NCBI GenBank assembly: GCA_009693505.1
Contig: SHXD01000004.1
Span: 17,314 to 81,313, forward strand
Length of the DNA stretch: 64,000 nt
Direction of reading: 5' to 3'
Origin: Limnohabitans sp.
GTDB taxonomy: Bacteria; Pseudomonadota; Gammaproteobacteria; Burkholderiales; Burkholderiaceae_C
Shown: in pieces, positions 8,793-19,647 of the stretch
How positions within the stretch are numbered: position 1 is the stretch's first letter
Layout: each line of letters begins with the position of its first letter
Made by a program: the position numbers and the translations under genes
The notes under the pieces: generated by a model
Databases searched by the model: none
What the model saw: the letters and a program-made list of their open reading frames with translations, nothing else
What the model was told of the DNA's origin: nothing

Positions 8793-10062
8793 CGATGGCT
8801 GGGAAGAAGTAAATCAATAGGACGGCCACCACCATTAAGAAAAACATGGGCAGTGTGGCTTTGGAAATCCAAAGCAAATCTTTGCCAGTCATGCCTTGCA
8901 GTACGAACAAATTAAATCCCACGGGGGGAGTAATTTGGGCCATTTCAACCACCAGCACAATGAAGATGCCAAACCACAGGGGGTCAATGCCAGCTTTTTG
9001 CACCGTTGGCATGATGACACCCATGGTGAGAACCACCATGGAGATACCGTCTAAGAAACAGCCTAAGATCACATAAAAGACAGTCAGCGCCAAGATGAGT
9101 TCAAACTGGCTAAGCCCCAAGCTGGCAATCCATTCAGCCAAGTGGCGGGGTAAGCCGATGTAGCCCATGGACAGCGTCAAAAAAGATGCGCCGGCCAAAA
9201 TCAGGGCAATCATGCAATACAGTCTTGTCGCACCCATCAGGGCTTCCTTGAAGCTTGACCAATTCAAGGAGCCTTGAACCCCTGATAAAACCATCGCGCC
9301 GACGACGCCAACAGCCGCCGCCTCCGTTGCTGTTGCAATGCCAGCGTAGATGGAGCCAAGCACTGAGGCAATCAATAAAACGACAGGAATCAAACTGCCC
9401 GATTCACGGATTTTTTCCATGAAGGTGTAATGGCGATCATTGGCGGGTACTTGATCTGGATGACGCAATGCCCAATAAATGATGTAACCCGAGAACAAGC
9501 CAGCCAGCATGAGTCCGGGCAAGATGCCGGCAATGAACAACTTGGCAATGGACACGTCGGCTGTCACACCGTAGACGATCATGATGATGGACGGCGGAAT
9601 GAGCAAACCCAAAGTGCCTGCGCCTGCCAAGGTGCCAATGACCATGTTGTCTGGGTAGCCGCGTTTGGAGAGTTCGGGCAAGGTCATTTTGCCAATGGTG
9701 GCGCAGGTGGCTGCAGAGGAGCCAGAAACAGCCGCAAAAATGGTGCAACCCGCCACATTGGTATGCAGAAGGCGACCTGGCAAGGATTGAATCCAAGGTG
9801 CCAAGCCTTTGAACATGTCTTGACTGAGGCGCGTTCTAAACAGAATTTCGCCCATCCAAATGAACAGCGGCAAAGCGGTCAAGGTCCAACTGGAAGAGGA
9901 CCCCCAAATGGTCACCGCCATGGCGTCGCCAGCTGGACGGCTGCTGAACAATTGCATGCCCACCCAAGCGACGCCAGACAAAGACAGGCCAATCCACACG
10001 CCACTGCCCAAAATGAGGAACAACGTTGCAACCAGCAGCGCTGTGATCAGTAAATCATTCAT
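8761..10062 (-). CDS. TRAP transporter large permease subunit DctM
   Basis: A 433-residue inner-membrane protein of the usual DctM length with about a dozen hydrophobic segments. The family motifs are present: GSSAATCATIGKMTLPEL and the LGCFLDGISMVVLT loop. With DctQ (2 bases upstream) and DctP it imports an organic acid by the ion gradient. It ends in a 32-base antiparallel overlap with the racemase gene, so transcripts from the two sides can collide or pair. Confidence 0.95.
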   Translation of the reverse strand: MNDLLITALLVATLFLILGSGVWIGLSLSGVAWVGMQLFSSRPAGDAMAVTIWGSSSSWTLTALPLFIWMGEILFRTRLSQDMFKGLAPWIQSLPGRLLHTNVAGCTIFAAVSGSSAATCATIGKMTLPELSKRGYPDNMVIGTLAGAGTLGLLIPPSIIMIVYGVTADVSIAKLFIAGILPGLMLAGLFSGYIIYWALRHPDQVPANDRHYTFMEKIRESGSLIPVVLLIASVLGSIYAGIATATEAAAVGVVGAMVLSGVQGSLNWSSFKEALMGATRLYCMIALILAGASFLTLSMGYIGLPRHLAEWIASLGLSQFELILALTVFYVILGCFLDGISMVVLTMGVIMPTVQKAGIDPLWFGIFIVLVVEMAQITPPVGFNLFVLQGMTGKDLLWISKATLPMFFLMVVAVLLIYFFPAIVTWMPQQMKL

Positions 10063-10064
10063 AG

Positions 10065-10574
10065 TTATTCGTTGTGTAACGCTTCATCTGAATTAAAGGC
10101 CACTCTTCTGCCAAGAATTTCTAAAATCAATTCGTCGATGAAAGCGATCGCCAAAACCACGGTGCCGACAGCCATGGCGATTTGAGGAATCCACAAGGGC
10201 GTTGCATCGTTGCTGGTCGAGATGTCATGAAAGGTGTAAGACTGCCAAGACAAACGAATGCTGTAGTAAGCCATAAGGCATGCTAGAAAAGCGGCCATGC
10301 CCAGGGCCCACAATTCAATGCCTTTGAGCCATCCGCCATTGAAACGGCTGATGAGGACCGTGACACGAATGTGTTCACCTTTTTTAAGGGTGTGAGCCAA
10401 AGCCAAGAACCCACTGGCAGCCATGCAGTAACCTGCATAGGCATCGGTGCCTCTCAGATAAAAGTTAAATTCACGCCCAAAGATAGACAGCAAAACCATT
10501 ACCAGCATGGCGCACATGAAAAGCGCCGCCAAAGCGGCGGCGCTGTCATAAATGCGATTTAAAAGAACACGCAT
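10065..10574 (-). CDS. TRAP transporter small permease subunit DctQ
   Basis: A 169-residue protein with four predicted membrane helices, as expected for DctQ. It contains the family's GYCMAASGFLALAHTLKKGEHIRV region, where the G-x-H-I/V motif is conserved. It lies 5 bases after dctP and 2 bases before dctM, so the three are surely co-transcribed. Confidence 0.93.
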   Translation of the reverse strand: MRVLLNRIYDSAAALAALFMCAMLVMVLLSIFGREFNFYLRGTDAYAGYCMAASGFLALAHTLKKGEHIRVTVLISRFNGGWLKGIELWALGMAAFLACLMAYYSIRLSWQSYTFHDISTSNDATPLWIPQIAMAVGTVVLAIAFIDELILEILGRRVAFNSDEALHNE

Positions 10575-10579
10575 TGCTT

Positions 10580-11563
10580 TTAAGGCTTGTTGTAGGCATC
10601 AATCAAGGCTTTGCCTTCGGGCCCTGCTTTATCAAGCCATTCTTTCAGCATCACATCGCCAACTTTTTTCATGTCAGCTTTGAGCTGGGCAGACGGTGCA
10701 ACGATGTTCATGCCGTTTTTCTTGAGCAAGTCGATGTATTCGCCATTTTTAGCTTGGGACACTTTCCATCCGCGGACATCGGCATCTGCACCGGCCTTCA
10801 AGACGGCTTGCTTGGAGGCTGCATCTAGGGCATCAAATGCGGCTTTGTTCATGATCACCGCATTTTTGGGAAGCCAAGCTTGAGTGTCGTACCAATACTT
10901 GATGTGCTCATAGGTTTTGGTGTCATAGCCTGTAGAGCCAGAAGACATGTAGCTTTCAACCACGCCTGTTGCCATGGCTTGCGAGAGTTCTGCCGCTTGA
11001 ACGGTGACGGGCTGTGCGCCTACCAATTCAGCAATCCGGGCGGTAGAGGGGCTGTAAGCGCGCCATTTCACACCCTTCAAATCGGCAGCAGAATTGATGG
11101 GCTTCTTGACATAGATGCCTTGAGGAGGCCATGCCACTGAGTACAGCAACATCATGCCTTGTTCAGCCAATTTTTTCTCGAGCAAAGGGCGCTGCACTTT
11201 GTAAAGTTTGAGTGATTCTTCGTAGCTGTCGGCCAAAAAGGGCAGGCCATCGGCACCAAACAGTTGCCATTCATTTTGGAAATTGGCCAACAAGATTTCG
11301 CCAATTTGAGCTTGGCCACCTTGGACTGCACGCTTGATTTCAGGCGCCTTGAACAATGAAGCATTGGCATGCACTGTGATTTTCAGCTTGCCGCCCGAAG
11401 CTTTTTCAACATCGTTGGCAAATTGCACCAAGTTTTCAGTGTGAAAGTTGTTGGCGGGGTAGGCTGCGGGCAAGTCCCACTTGGTTTGGGCCTGGGCTGC
11501 AGCAATGCCACCCAAGGCAAACAACGTGGTGATCAGGGCTTTGGAAAGTAGACGTCTTTTCAT
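10580..11563 (-). CDS. TRAP transporter substrate-binding protein DctP
   Basis: A 327-residue periplasmic receptor with a cleavable signal peptide (ALGGIAAAQAQ near residue 25). The PVTVQAAELSQAMATGVVESYMSSGSTGYDTKTYEHIKYW region holds the family's arginine-pocket neighbourhood and the C-terminal helix layout of DctP. It is the first gene of the dctPQM operon and is transcribed away from the HyuA-HyuB fusion gene, so both share the 196-base gap at 11564-11759. The ligand is unknown; given the neighbours, an oxoproline or hydantoin-type carboxylate is a fair guess. Confidence 0.93.
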   Translation of the reverse strand: MKRRLLSKALITTLFALGGIAAAQAQTKWDLPAAYPANNFHTENLVQFANDVEKASGGKLKITVHANASLFKAPEIKRAVQGGQAQIGEILLANFQNEWQLFGADGLPFLADSYEESLKLYKVQRPLLEKKLAEQGMMLLYSVAWPPQGIYVKKPINSAADLKGVKWRAYSPSTARIAELVGAQPVTVQAAELSQAMATGVVESYMSSGSTGYDTKTYEHIKYWYDTQAWLPKNAVIMNKAAFDALDAASKQAVLKAGADADVRGWKVSQAKNGEYIDLLKKNGMNIVAPSAQLKADMKKVGDVMLKEWLDKAGPEGKALIDAYNKP

Positions 11564-11759
11564 GAGTACTCCGTTGATTGAAAAAAATTGGAAAGCCTTG
11601 CAAGAATAGCACCGACTGCAAATGCAAAATACGGCTTCAGCTTGGTAAAAACGCGATGATCGCCAAGAAGATTAGTCTGAAAGGTTTAACATTACATCCT
11701 AACCTTGTTGAAATCAGCCCCAAAAAGGTCGAATTGAGCTGTAGTTTTAAGGATTATCA
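11564..11759. promoter_or_regulatory. Divergent promoter region between dctP and the hyuAB fusion
   Basis: A 196-base AT-rich gap that must hold promoters for both directions. AAGGA at about 11748 gives the ribosome site for the fusion gene. I could not assign -35/-10 boxes or an operator with confidence, and no regulator gene is adjacent. Confidence 0.5.
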
Positions 11760-14700
11760 ATGATGAGCTTACCTTCCAGGCCGCTATGGCAATTCTGGAT
11801 TGACAGAGGGGGCACCTTCACCGACATCGTTGGCAAAAGACCTGATGGTCAGTTGGTGACGCACAAATTGTTGTCTGAGAACCCAGACCAGTACAAGGAT
11901 GCGGCGGTGGCGGGTATTCGCCATCTTTTAGGTTTGAAATCGAACGAACCGGTCAGCCCCAAAATGGTGAGTTGCGTGAAGATGGGCACCACAGTGGCCA
12001 CCAATGCACTGTTAGAGCGAAAGGGTGAACGCACTTCGTTGATCACCACAAAAGGTTTTCGCGATGCCTTGCGCATTGCCTATCAAAATCGGCCTAGATT
12101 GTTTGACCGTCACATCGTGTTGCCCGAATTGCTGTACGACGAAGTGATCGAAGCGCAAGAACGCATGTCGGCGCAAGGTGAGGTGATTGAGTCTTTGAAT
12201 GTCGATGAATTGCGCCCTCAAATGCAAGCGCAATTTGACGCAGGCATTCGCAGCGTTGCCATTGTGTTCATGCATGCCTACCGTTATCATCAACATGAAG
12301 TCTTGGCTGCAGACTTAGCGCGGCAAATTGGTTTCACTCATATTAGCACCTCACATCAAACCAGCCCCTTGATGAAGTTCGTGAGCCGCGGCGACACCAC
12401 GGTGGTTGATGCTTATCTATCGCCCATTCTGCATCGCTATGTGAACCAAGTGGCAAATGAAATGCCCGGTGTTAAATTGATGTTCATGCAGTCTTCTGGT
12501 GGCCTCACTGATGCGCATGCCTTTGCAGGCAAGGATGCCATTTTGAGTGGCCCCGCAGGCGGTATTGTGGGCATGGCCCGAACTGCAGAAGGCGCTGGAC
12601 ACGACAAAGTGATTGGTTTTGACATGGGCGGTACGTCCACGGATGTGTCACATTACGCAGGTCAATTTGAACGTGAGTTTGAAACCCAAGTGGCAGGCAT
12701 TCGGATGCGCGCGCCCATGATGAGTATTCACACGGTGGCTGCTGGCGGCGGTTCTTTGTTGCAGTTTGACGGTGCCAGGTTGCGAGTGGGGCCACAAAGC
12801 GCTGGCGCAAATCCAGGGCCTGTCAGTTACAGACGCGGAGGTCCATTGGCTGTGACGGATGCCAATGTTTTGGTGGGTAAGGTTCAGCCTGATTTTTTCC
12901 CTGCGGTCTTTGGACCTGAGGGCAATCAAAGACTAGATGCAGAAGCCGTAGCTGGTCAATTTGCAGCGCTGTCTTTACAGATGAATCGATCACCCGAGTC
13001 GATTGCCGATGGTTTTTTGCGCATTGCAGTTCAGCAAATGGCCAATGCCATTAAGAAAATTTCTGTGGCCCGTGGCTATGACGTCACGCGCTACACCCTG
13101 CAATGCTTTGGCGGTGCAGGTGGCCAACACGCTTGCTTGGTGGCCGATGCCTTGGGCATGAAACAAGTTTATGTACACCCCTTGGCGGGCGTTTTGTCTG
13201 CCTATGGCATGGGCTTGGCAGATCAAAGTCTCATCCGTGAGCAGGCCGTTGAGCTGCGTTTAACGCCTGAAGCCATGCCCTCATTGTTGAAGCCTCTTTT
13301 AAGTTTGGGTGAGGCTGCACGAGCGGCTTTGTCAAAACAAGCTTTGGACGATGCCATTGAACTACATGAGCGAGTTCACGTTCGTTATGAAGGAAGTGAC
13401 TCGGCACTGATGGTGCGCATGGGTACTTTGGCTGAAATTACGCAAGGTTTTGAAGCGGCTTATCGCCAACGCTTTGCATTTTTGATGACGGGCAAAGCTT
13501 TGATGGTGGAAGCGGTTTCTGTAGAAGCTGTCATCAAGGGCGATGCACCTGTTGAATTGCCTCAGCCAGTGAATGCAGTGCGTGATGTGCCCAAGCGCGC
13601 TACCGTGCGAATGTTCACGGCTGGATCCGATGGTGAGTCTCGCTGGTGGGGTGCAGGCTTGTTTGTACGTGAAGATTTACGCATTGGTGATCAGATCTCA
13701 GGCCCCGCCATCATTGCAGAAAAGAATGCCACCACTGTGGTGGAGCCTGGTTGGCAAGCGAAAGTCACAGCCCTTGATCATTTGCTGTTGAACAGAATCG
13801 AAGCAAGGCAAACCAAGCACGCTGTAGGCACCACGGTCGACCCCGTGTTGTTGGAGGTTTTCAATAACTTGTTCATGAATATTGCCGAGCAAATGGGCTT
13901 GCAACTTCAGAATACTGCGTACTCCGTCAACATCAAAGAGCGATTAGATTTCTCCTGTGCCTTGTTCAGTGCCGAAGGGCATCTGATTGCCAACGCGCCG
14001 CACATGCCTGTGCATTTGGGCAGCATGGGGGAGAGCATCAAAACCGTCATTCGAGAAAACTTGGGCAATATGCGCCGAGGCGATGTTTTTGTGCTGAATG
14101 ACCCGTATCACGGCGGCACCCATTTACCTGATGTGACGGTCATCACGCCTGTCTTTTTGGAGGGCGCAACGCTACCTGAGTTCTATGTGGGTTCGCGCGG
14201 CCATCATGCAGATATTGGCGGCACCACGCCGGGTTCTATGCCACCCTTCTCCACCACCATTCAAGAAGAAGGCGTGCAGATCAACAACGTGAAGTTGGTG
14301 GCTGAAGGTGTGTTGCAAGAGAAGACCATGTTGGATCTGCTGTCTAGCGGCCAACACCCTAGTCGCAATCCGCAACAAAATATGGCGGACTTGCGGGCGC
14401 AATTGGCGGCCAATGAAAAAGGCGTGCAAGAGCTTTGCAAGATGGTCGATGAATTTGGTTTGGATGTGGTTCAGGCATACATGCGCCACGTTCAAGACAA
14501 TGCTGAGGAGTCTGTAAGACGCGTCATCACGCGGTTGAAAAACGGCGAATTCACATTGCCCTTAGACAATGGCGCTCAAATCAAAGTGGCCATTCGAGTG
14601 AATGGGCAAAACCGCAGTGCTGAAATTGATTTCACGGGAACCAGTGCGCAGCAAAGCAACAACTTCAATGCACCCACCGCGGTTTGCATGGCAGCTGTTT

Positions 14701-15401
14701 TGTACGTGTTCAGAAGTTTGGTGAATGACGACATTCCTCTGAATGCCGGTTGCTTGAAGCCTTTAAAAGTCATCATTCCAGAGGGCTGCATGCTCAACCC
14801 CAATTTCCCAGCCTCTGTGGTGGCGGGCAATGTGGAGACTTCCAGTTGTATTACCAATGCACTGTTTGGAGCATTGGGTGTGATGGCGGGCAGTCAGCCC
14901 ACCATGAACAACTTCACCTTTGGCAATGCCAAGTATCAGTACTACGAAACCATTTCGGGCGGCAGTGGCGCCGGCGTGATGGTTGACGAGCAAGGTCAAA
15001 TCACTGCGGGCTTCAATGGCACCTCGGTGGTTCAAACCCACATGACCAATTCGCGATTAACTGATCCTGAAATTTTGGAATTCAGATTTCCTGTTCGCTT
15101 GGACAGTTATGCCATTCGCACAGGTTCGGGTGGAATGGGAAAGTGGTCGGGCGGTATGGGGGGGGTGCGCTGCATTCGATTCTTAGAACCCATGACAGCC
15201 AGTATTTTGTCCAATGGCCGCATCTACCCCGCTTTTGGTGCGGCAGGTGGGCAGCCAGGTGCGCCTGGTATCAATCAAGTGCGACGTGTGGATGGTGGTG
15301 TTGAAGTGTTAGAGCACATTGGTCAGGTAGAAATGGCACCGGGCGATGTGTTTGAAATTCACACGCCAGGTGGAGGTGGTTATGGCATCCCAGAAGCATG
15401 A
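11760..15401 (+). CDS. HyuA-HyuB fusion, 5-oxoprolinase/hydantoinase family
   Basis: A 1213-residue protein with the layout of eukaryotic-type ATP-dependent 5-oxoprolinase (about 1200-1290 residues). Residues 10-190 form the Hydant_A_N domain starting [15 protein letters not shown]; about 210-510 the hydantoinase A domain with the phosphate-binding [12 protein letters not shown]; about 690-1205 the hydantoinase B domain with [15 protein letters not shown] and [15 protein letters not shown]. Such enzymes use ATP to open a cyclic amide: 5-oxoproline to glutamate, or hydantoins and N-methylhydantoin to carbamoyl amino acids. ATG at 11760 or 11763 are both possible. The divergent TRAP transporter and the racemase-family gene suggest a substrate-uptake and ring-opening unit; which cyclic amide is used cannot be told. 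Confidence 0.88.
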   Translation: MMSLPSRPLWQFWIDRGGTFTDIVGKRPDGQLVTHKLLSENPDQYKDAAVAGIRHLLGLKSNEPVSPKMVSCVKMGTTVATNALLERKGERTSLITTKGFRDALRIAYQNRPRLFDRHIVLPELLYDEVIEAQERMSAQGEVIESLNVDELRPQMQAQFDAGIRSVAIVFMHAYRYHQHEVLAADLARQIGFTHISTSHQTSPLMKFVSRGDTTVVDAYLSPILHRYVNQVANEMPGVKLMFMQSSGGLTDAHAFAGKDAILSGPAGGIVGMARTAEGAGHDKVIGFDMGGTSTDVSHYAGQFEREFETQVAGIRMRAPMMSIHTVAAGGGSLLQFDGARLRVGPQSAGANPGPVSYRRGGPLAVTDANVLVGKVQPDFFPAVFGPEGNQRLDAEAVAGQFAALSLQMNRSPESIADGFLRIAVQQMANAIKKISVARGYDVTRYTLQCFGGAGGQHACLVADALGMKQVYVHPLAGVLSAYGMGLADQSLIREQAVELRLTPEAMPSLLKPLLSLGEAARAALSKQALDDAIELHERVHVRYEGSDSALMVRMGTLAEITQGFEAAYRQRFAFLMTGKALMVEAVSVEAVIKGDAPVELPQPVNAVRDVPKRATVRMFTAGSDGESRWWGAGLFVREDLRIGDQISGPAIIAEKNATTVVEPGWQAKVTALDHLLLNRIEARQTKHAVGTTVDPVLLEVFNNLFMNIAEQMGLQLQNTAYSVNIKERLDFSCALFSAEGHLIANAPHMPVHLGSMGESIKTVIRENLGNMRRGDVFVLNDPYHGGTHLPDVTVITPVFLEGATLPEFYVGSRGHHADIGGTTPGSMPPFSTTIQEEGVQINNVKLVAEGVLQEKTMLDLLSSGQHPSRNPQQNMADLRAQLAANEKGVQELCKMVDEFGLDVVQAYMRHVQDNAEESVRRVITRLKNGEFTLPLDNGAQIKVAIRVNGQNRSAEIDFTGTSAQQSNNFNAPTAVCMAAVLYVFRSLVNDDIPLNAGCLKPLKVIIPEGCMLNPNFPASVVAGNVETSSCITNALFGALGVMAGSQPTMNNFTFGNAKYQYYETISGGSGAGVMVDEQGQITAGFNGTSVVQTHMTNSRLTDPEILEFRFPVRLDSYAIRTGSGGMGKWSGGMGGVRCIRFLEPMTASILSNGRIYPAFGAAGGQPGAPGINQVRRVDGGVEVLEHIGQVEMAPGDVFEIHTPGGGGYGIPEA

Positions 15402-15431
15402 AACTGCTGGCTTCTGAGGCAGGCTTCAAGT

Positions 15432-15761
15432 TTAAGATTTGCCTGACTTTGGTTTATCGGGTTGCGCTGCTTTAGCGGGTTCGCTGGCGGCACCGCCTTG
15501 ATAGCCCGAGCCATTCACAGTCAGCCCTTGAGCTGAAAATTTGGCCGAACTTTTCTCACCCATGCCGCTGACGCGGTGCATGAGATCAGGCCAGTCTTTG
15601 AAACTGCCTTTGTTGCGCTCTTTCAATATTTTTCCAGACAGAGAAGGTCCAATGCCTTTGATGCCGTCAAGCTCGGCCGCGTTGGCTTTGTTGACATCCA
15701 CAGCGGCAAAGCTGGACAAAGAAAACAGCAAGGCTGTGAGAGTTATGATTTTTTTCAACAT
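15432..15761 (-). CDS. ComEA-like helix-hairpin-helix DNA-binding protein
   Basis: A 109-residue protein with a signal peptide (first 19 residues, cleaved near SSFA) and one pair of helix-hairpin-helix motifs (VNKANAAELDGIKGIGPSL). This is the short Gram-negative ComEA type, which binds incoming DNA in the periplasm during natural transformation. The Lys/Pro/Ala-rich tail is of low complexity. It stands alone between the oxoprolinase-like gene (convergent, 30 bases) and lapB (148 bases upstream), so it likely has its own promoter. Confidence 0.85.
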   Translation of the reverse strand: MLKKIITLTALLFSLSSFAAVDVNKANAAELDGIKGIGPSLSGKILKERNKGSFKDWPDLMHRVSGMGEKSSAKFSAQGLTVNGSGYQGGAASEPAKAAQPDKPKSGKS

Positions 15762-15909
15762 GTTAAATTCCTAAAGATCGCACCACCAAAGCGGTTGTGC
15801 AGTCTCGATTCAACTGCTGAATGATTCTAAAAAGTGAAGTTTGCAACCGAAGGACAGGACATGTAATGTACTGAAAGTGAGCGGTTAACGAGTACTTGCT
15901 TTTTGCGGC

Positions 15910-17067
15910 TTAAAGTTCTTCAACTCTGCGGGGAGGGTAGCTGTCCCAAGCCTGGCAACCCGGGCAGTGCCAGAAATGTTCTTTGGCTTCAAAACCGCAA
16001 GCCGCACAACGGTATCGCGACAGCGGCCTAGAAGCTTGCTCCAGCGCTTTTTGCACAGGTCCACGGGTTTCAGCGCCACCTAAATCAGCGCCAGCCAACC
16101 AACGCGATGCCGCTAAAAGGGAAGGTTGTTTTTGCAGATGCTCAATGTAGCGTTGCCGTGTTTGCACTTCACTTTCGGCGCTGGCCTTTTCAAGGCTCAC
16201 AATGGCGTCCATCACATCGATACAGGGACTTTGAGCGTAGTGCGACTTCAGCAAGGTCAAGATTTGAGGCACACGTTGTGAGTCTTGAGCGGCCTTGACC
16301 AAGCTGGGTGCTGCCAATGGTGCTGCTACCGAAGACGATTCGAACAGTTGGCTCAAGGTGTCGCAGGCTAGCGAGGCTTGGTTCATGTTCAATTGAAGTT
16401 GCCCCAGCAGCAAGCGGGGGCGAGGTGCTTCAGGGGCTTCTTGAATGGCATTGAGCAGCAATTGAGAAGCGCCGGTACTATCGCCTTGTGCATTGAGTTC
16501 TCGGGCCTGTTCGCACAGGTAATGGGCTTTGCGAACAGAGAAACTCACTTCGCCAGACCCTTCTAATTGCTCTGCAACCTGACGGGCTTGCGGCCACTCG
16601 CGCGAACGTTCGTAAATGGCCAGGCGTGCCAATCTGGCTTGTCCTTCAAACGCGGTGCCCTCCAGCTTTCGCAGGGCGTCTTCTGCGCGGTCTAGCAAGC
16701 CAGCCTTGACAAAATCTTTGGCCAAGGCATTTTGGGCGCGTTGTCGGTCGGCGGTACTGAGATCGCCCCGAGACAGCAAATGTTCATGAACGCGAACTGC
16801 GCGCTCGTACTCACCTCGCCTGCGAAATAAATTGCCCAATGCGAAATGCAGCTCTGAAGTGTCTGGATCGTTTTGAACCGCTTCAATGAAGGCGTCAATG
16901 GCTTTGTCTTGCTGTTCGTTCAATAAAAAATTCAGGCCCTTGAAATACGCGCGAGGCGCTTGCCGATTGTCGATGCGCAATTGGCGTAAATCAAGTCTAG
17001 AGGCCAGCCAGCCCAAGCCAAATGCGGCGGGCAGCCCCACCAAAATCCAAATCAGATCAAGTTCCAT
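15910..17067 (-). CDS. lapB: Lipopolysaccharide assembly protein B (YciM), TPR protein with rubredoxin-like tail
   Basis: A 385-residue protein with an N-terminal membrane anchor (LIWILVGLPAAFGLGWLASRL), a series of TPR repeats from about residue 45 to 330, and a C-terminal zinc/iron knuckle (CAACGFEAKEHFWHCPGC) as in E. coli LapB (389 residues). LapB controls LPS synthesis by steering FtsH-dependent breakdown of LpxC. Its start overlaps the end of lapA by 11 bases, the conserved lapA-lapB arrangement. Confidence 0.95.
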   Translation of the reverse strand: MELDLIWILVGLPAAFGLGWLASRLDLRQLRIDNRQAPRAYFKGLNFLLNEQQDKAIDAFIEAVQNDPDTSELHFALGNLFRRRGEYERAVRVHEHLLSRGDLSTADRQRAQNALAKDFVKAGLLDRAEDALRKLEGTAFEGQARLARLAIYERSREWPQARQVAEQLEGSGEVSFSVRKAHYLCEQARELNAQGDSTGASQLLLNAIQEAPEAPRPRLLLGQLQLNMNQASLACDTLSQLFESSSVAAPLAAPSLVKAAQDSQRVPQILTLLKSHYAQSPCIDVMDAIVSLEKASAESEVQTRQRYIEHLQKQPSLLAASRWLAGADLGGAETRGPVQKALEQASRPLSRYRCAACGFEAKEHFWHCPGCQAWDSYPPRRVEEL

Positions 17068-17350
17068 GAGGGGCTTCCAGCTGTTCTGGGTTGGTTGGCG
17101 TTGCTATGTGAGCCTGCACAGATTTGGCCGCTTGTTTTTGACGCCACCAACGGGGCACCATGCCTAAAACACCCACGACCAAGCCTAGCGCAAAGGCCGT
17201 TAAAACAATGAGAACCATGGGCGAGCGCCATTGCGTACCAAAGAAAAAGTACACCTTGGCCTCGTGCTGGTTGTTCAGCGCAAAGGCAAATAAAGTAAAA
17301 AAGACAGCGGCGTTCAGTGTCCACTGAAGCAGCTTGAGAAATTGTTTCAT
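17057..17350 (-). CDS. lapA: Lipopolysaccharide assembly protein A domain protein (DUF1049)
   Basis: A 97-residue inner-membrane protein with two hydrophobic helices (residues about 8-25 and 40-62) around a short polar loop, the LapA layout. It acts with LapB in LPS biogenesis. It follows ihfB after an intrinsic terminator and overlaps lapB, so lapAB form their own unit. Confidence 0.92.
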   Translation of the reverse strand: MKQFLKLLQWTLNAAVFFTLFAFALNNQHEAKVYFFFGTQWRSPMVLIVLTAFALGLVVGVLGMVPRWWRQKQAAKSVQAHIATPTNPEQLEAPHGT

Positions 17351-17401
17351 GAATGGCCTCAGACAGCCTTGTTATTCTAAGGCGATGGCATGCCAAGACA
17401 A

Positions 17402-17425
17402 CAAAAAAGGCCCTTCAAGGGGCCT
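17402..17425 (-). terminator. Intrinsic terminator after ihfB
   Basis: AGGCCC (17408-17413) pairs with GGGCCT (17420-17425) around a six-base loop. Read on the minus strand the stem is followed by a run of six T. It lies 28 bases past the ihfB stop and before lapA. Confidence 0.85.
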
Positions 17426-17452
17426 AATTATTAAGCGCTGGGTTGCTTCAGC

Positions 17453-17764
17453 TCAGCCTGACTTGCCGTGCAATACGTCCAAGGAGCCTTGGTCTACGGC
17501 TTCTCGCAATGCTTTGCCAGGTTTAAAGTGGGGTACGCGCTTTTCAGGAATTTGCACGCTTTCACCAGATCGGGGATTGCGTCCCACGCGGGGAGGGCGG
17601 CGGTTGATGGTGAAGCTGCCAAAGCCACGGATCTCGATTCGATGGCCTTTGACCAAGGCTTCGCTCATGGCGTCTAGCAATGTTTTGACGGCAAATTCAG
17701 CGTCACGGTGAGTCAGCTGCTCAAATCGGGCAGCCAAAGCTTCAACGAGGTCGGAGCGGGTCAT
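17453..17764 (-). CDS. ihfB: Integration host factor subunit beta
   Basis: A 103-residue HU/IHF-family DNA-bending protein. The [16 protein letters not shown] arm contains the conserved proline that intercalates into DNA, and the N-terminus [11 protein letters not shown] matches IHF-beta rather than IHF-alpha. It pairs with IHF-alpha, encoded elsewhere. It follows rpsA, the order conserved in gamma- and betaproteobacteria, with an intrinsic terminator in the gap. Confidence 0.95.
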   Translation of the reverse strand: MTRSDLVEALAARFEQLTHRDAEFAVKTLLDAMSEALVKGHRIEIRGFGSFTINRRPPRVGRNPRSGESVQIPEKRVPHFKPGKALREAVDQGSLDVLHGKSG

Positions 17765-17795
17765 TTAGAAAAGCGATTTTGCAAGAGTCAAAGAA

Positions 17796-17838
17796 AAAGC
17801 CTCTGGCTCAGCCCCAAAAGGGCCAAGCAAGAGGCTTT
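17796..17838 (-). terminator. Intrinsic terminator between rpsA and ihfB
   Basis: On the minus strand AAAGCCTCT pairs with AGAGGCTTT at the ends, and inside it GGCCC with GGGCC around a TTTT loop; T-rich sequence follows. It lies just after the rpsA stop, so some rpsA transcripts should end here and some read into ihfB. Confidence 0.75.
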
Positions 17839-17851
17839 GATCTTCAGCAGG

Positions 17852-19543
17852 TCATTCTGCTGAATCGTTGTTGTCCAACTTGGCACGCAACAAAGCGCCC
17901 AAGCTGGTGGTGCCAGCGTTTTCGCGTGAAGACTGTTGGCTCAATGACGCCATGGCTTCATTTTGATCAGCGGCATCTTTGGCCTTGATGGACAACTGGA
18001 TGTTGCGTGTCTTGCGATCGACGTTGACGACCACTGCCGTGACTTCGTCGCCTTCTTTGAGCAAGCTGCGAGCGTCTTCCACGCGATCGCGTGAAATTTC
18101 GCTGGCGCGCAAGTAACCAATGATGTCGTCGCCCAAGTCGATCTCAGCACCACGTGCGTCCACAGTTTTGACTTTGCCGGTCACTGTTTGACCTTTGTCG
18201 TTCAATGTCACGAAAGTGGTGAAGGGGTCGCCGTCGAGTTGTTTGATGCCCAAGCTGATGCGCTCGCGCTCAACATCGACTGCCAACACGATGGCTTCAA
18301 CGTCTTGACCCTTCTTGTAGTTGCGAACTGCGGCTTCGCCGGTTTCGTTCCATGACAAGTCGGACAGGTGAACCAAACCGTCGATGCCAGCGGCCAAGCC
18401 CACGAACACACCAAAGTCGGTGATGGACTTAATGGGGCCCTTGACGCGGTCGCCACGCTTGGTGTTTTGAGCGAAGTCTTGCCATGGGTTGGCACGGCAT
18501 TGCTTCATACCCAAGCTGATGCGGCGCTTGTCTTCGTCGATTTCCAAAACCATGACTTCGACTTCGTCGCCCAATGACACGATCTTGGAAGGTGCCACGT
18601 TCTTGTTGGTCCAGTCCATTTCAGAGACGTGTACCAAGCCTTCAATGCCGGGTTCGAGTTCGACAAACGCGCCGTAGTCGGCAATGTTGGTGATCTTGCC
18701 GAACATGCGGGTGCTTTGGGGGTAGCGGCGGTTGACGCCCATCCAAGGGTCGTCGCCCATTTGCTTGAGGCCCAAAGACACGCGGTTTTTCTCGGTGTCG
18801 AACTTGAGGATCTTGGCGGTAATTTCTTGACCGGCTTGCACCACTTCGGAAGGGTGACGGACACGGCGCCAAGCCATGTCGGTGATGTGCAGCAATCCAT
18901 CGATGCCGCCCAAGTCGACGAATGCACCGTATTCGGTGATGTTCTTGACCACACCGTGAACGACAGAACCTTCGCGAAGGTTTTCCATCAGTTTGGCGCG
19001 CTCTTCGCCCATGGAGGCTTCGACCACAGCACGGCGTGACAACACGACGTTGTTGCGCTTGCGGTCCAGCTTGATGACCTTGAACTCCATGGTTTTGTTT
19101 TCGTACGGTGACAGGTCTTTGGTAGGACGTGTGTCAACCAATGAGCCTGGCAAGAAGGCACGGATGCCGTTGACCAACACAGTCAGGCCGCCTTTGACTT
19201 TGCCGCTGGTGGTGCCCGTGACGAATTCGCCGGATTCCAAAGCTTTTTCCAATGACAACCATGAAGCCAAACGCTTGGCGGTGTCACGGCTCAAAATGGT
19301 GTCGCCGTAGCCGTTCTCGATGGAACCGATGGCTACAGAAACGAAATCGCCAACTTGGACTTCGATTTCTCCCAAATCAGATTTGAATTCTTCTAGGGGG
19401 ACGTAGGCTTCAGATTTGAGGCCGGCGTTAACAACCACAAAGTTGTGTTCGATGCGAACAACTTCAGCGGTGATCACTTCGCCAGTGCGCATTTCGGTGC
19501 GCTTCAGTGATTCTTCAAATAGGTCTGCAAAAGATTCTGACAT
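17852..19543 (-). CDS. rpsA: 30S ribosomal protein S1
   Basis: A 563-residue protein with six S1 RNA-binding repeats, the full-length proteobacterial form (E. coli 557). S1 brings mRNA to the 30S subunit. The repeats are recognisable by recurring segments such as [39 protein letters not shown] and [20 protein letters not shown]. It lies in the conserved cmk-rpsA-ihfB order, and its leader holds a large hairpin (19648-19689) that might take part in autoregulation. Confidence 0.98.
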   Translation of the reverse strand: MSESFADLFEESLKRTEMRTGEVITAEVVRIEHNFVVVNAGLKSEAYVPLEEFKSDLGEIEVQVGDFVSVAIGSIENGYGDTILSRDTAKRLASWLSLEKALESGEFVTGTTSGKVKGGLTVLVNGIRAFLPGSLVDTRPTKDLSPYENKTMEFKVIKLDRKRNNVVLSRRAVVEASMGEERAKLMENLREGSVVHGVVKNITEYGAFVDLGGIDGLLHITDMAWRRVRHPSEVVQAGQEITAKILKFDTEKNRVSLGLKQMGDDPWMGVNRRYPQSTRMFGKITNIADYGAFVELEPGIEGLVHVSEMDWTNKNVAPSKIVSLGDEVEVMVLEIDEDKRRISLGMKQCRANPWQDFAQNTKRGDRVKGPIKSITDFGVFVGLAAGIDGLVHLSDLSWNETGEAAVRNYKKGQDVEAIVLAVDVERERISLGIKQLDGDPFTTFVTLNDKGQTVTGKVKTVDARGAEIDLGDDIIGYLRASEISRDRVEDARSLLKEGDEVTAVVVNVDRKTRNIQLSIKAKDAADQNEAMASLSQQSSRENAGTTSLGALLRAKLDNNDSAE

Positions 19544-19647
19544 TCAAGTTCCTAATCCACAAAAAGGTCTGACGACAGCACCATTGCGTCGTTAACAAGG
19601 CTAGTTGCGGCGGTTGTGTGCGTTTTTACGCGGGTTAAGTTGTTGAA

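Noticed and set aside
11578..11763. 60-residue plus-strand frame in the dctP-hyuAB gap
   Set aside because: Lys/Ser-rich, no ribosome site or recognisable family; it sits in the likely promoter region.
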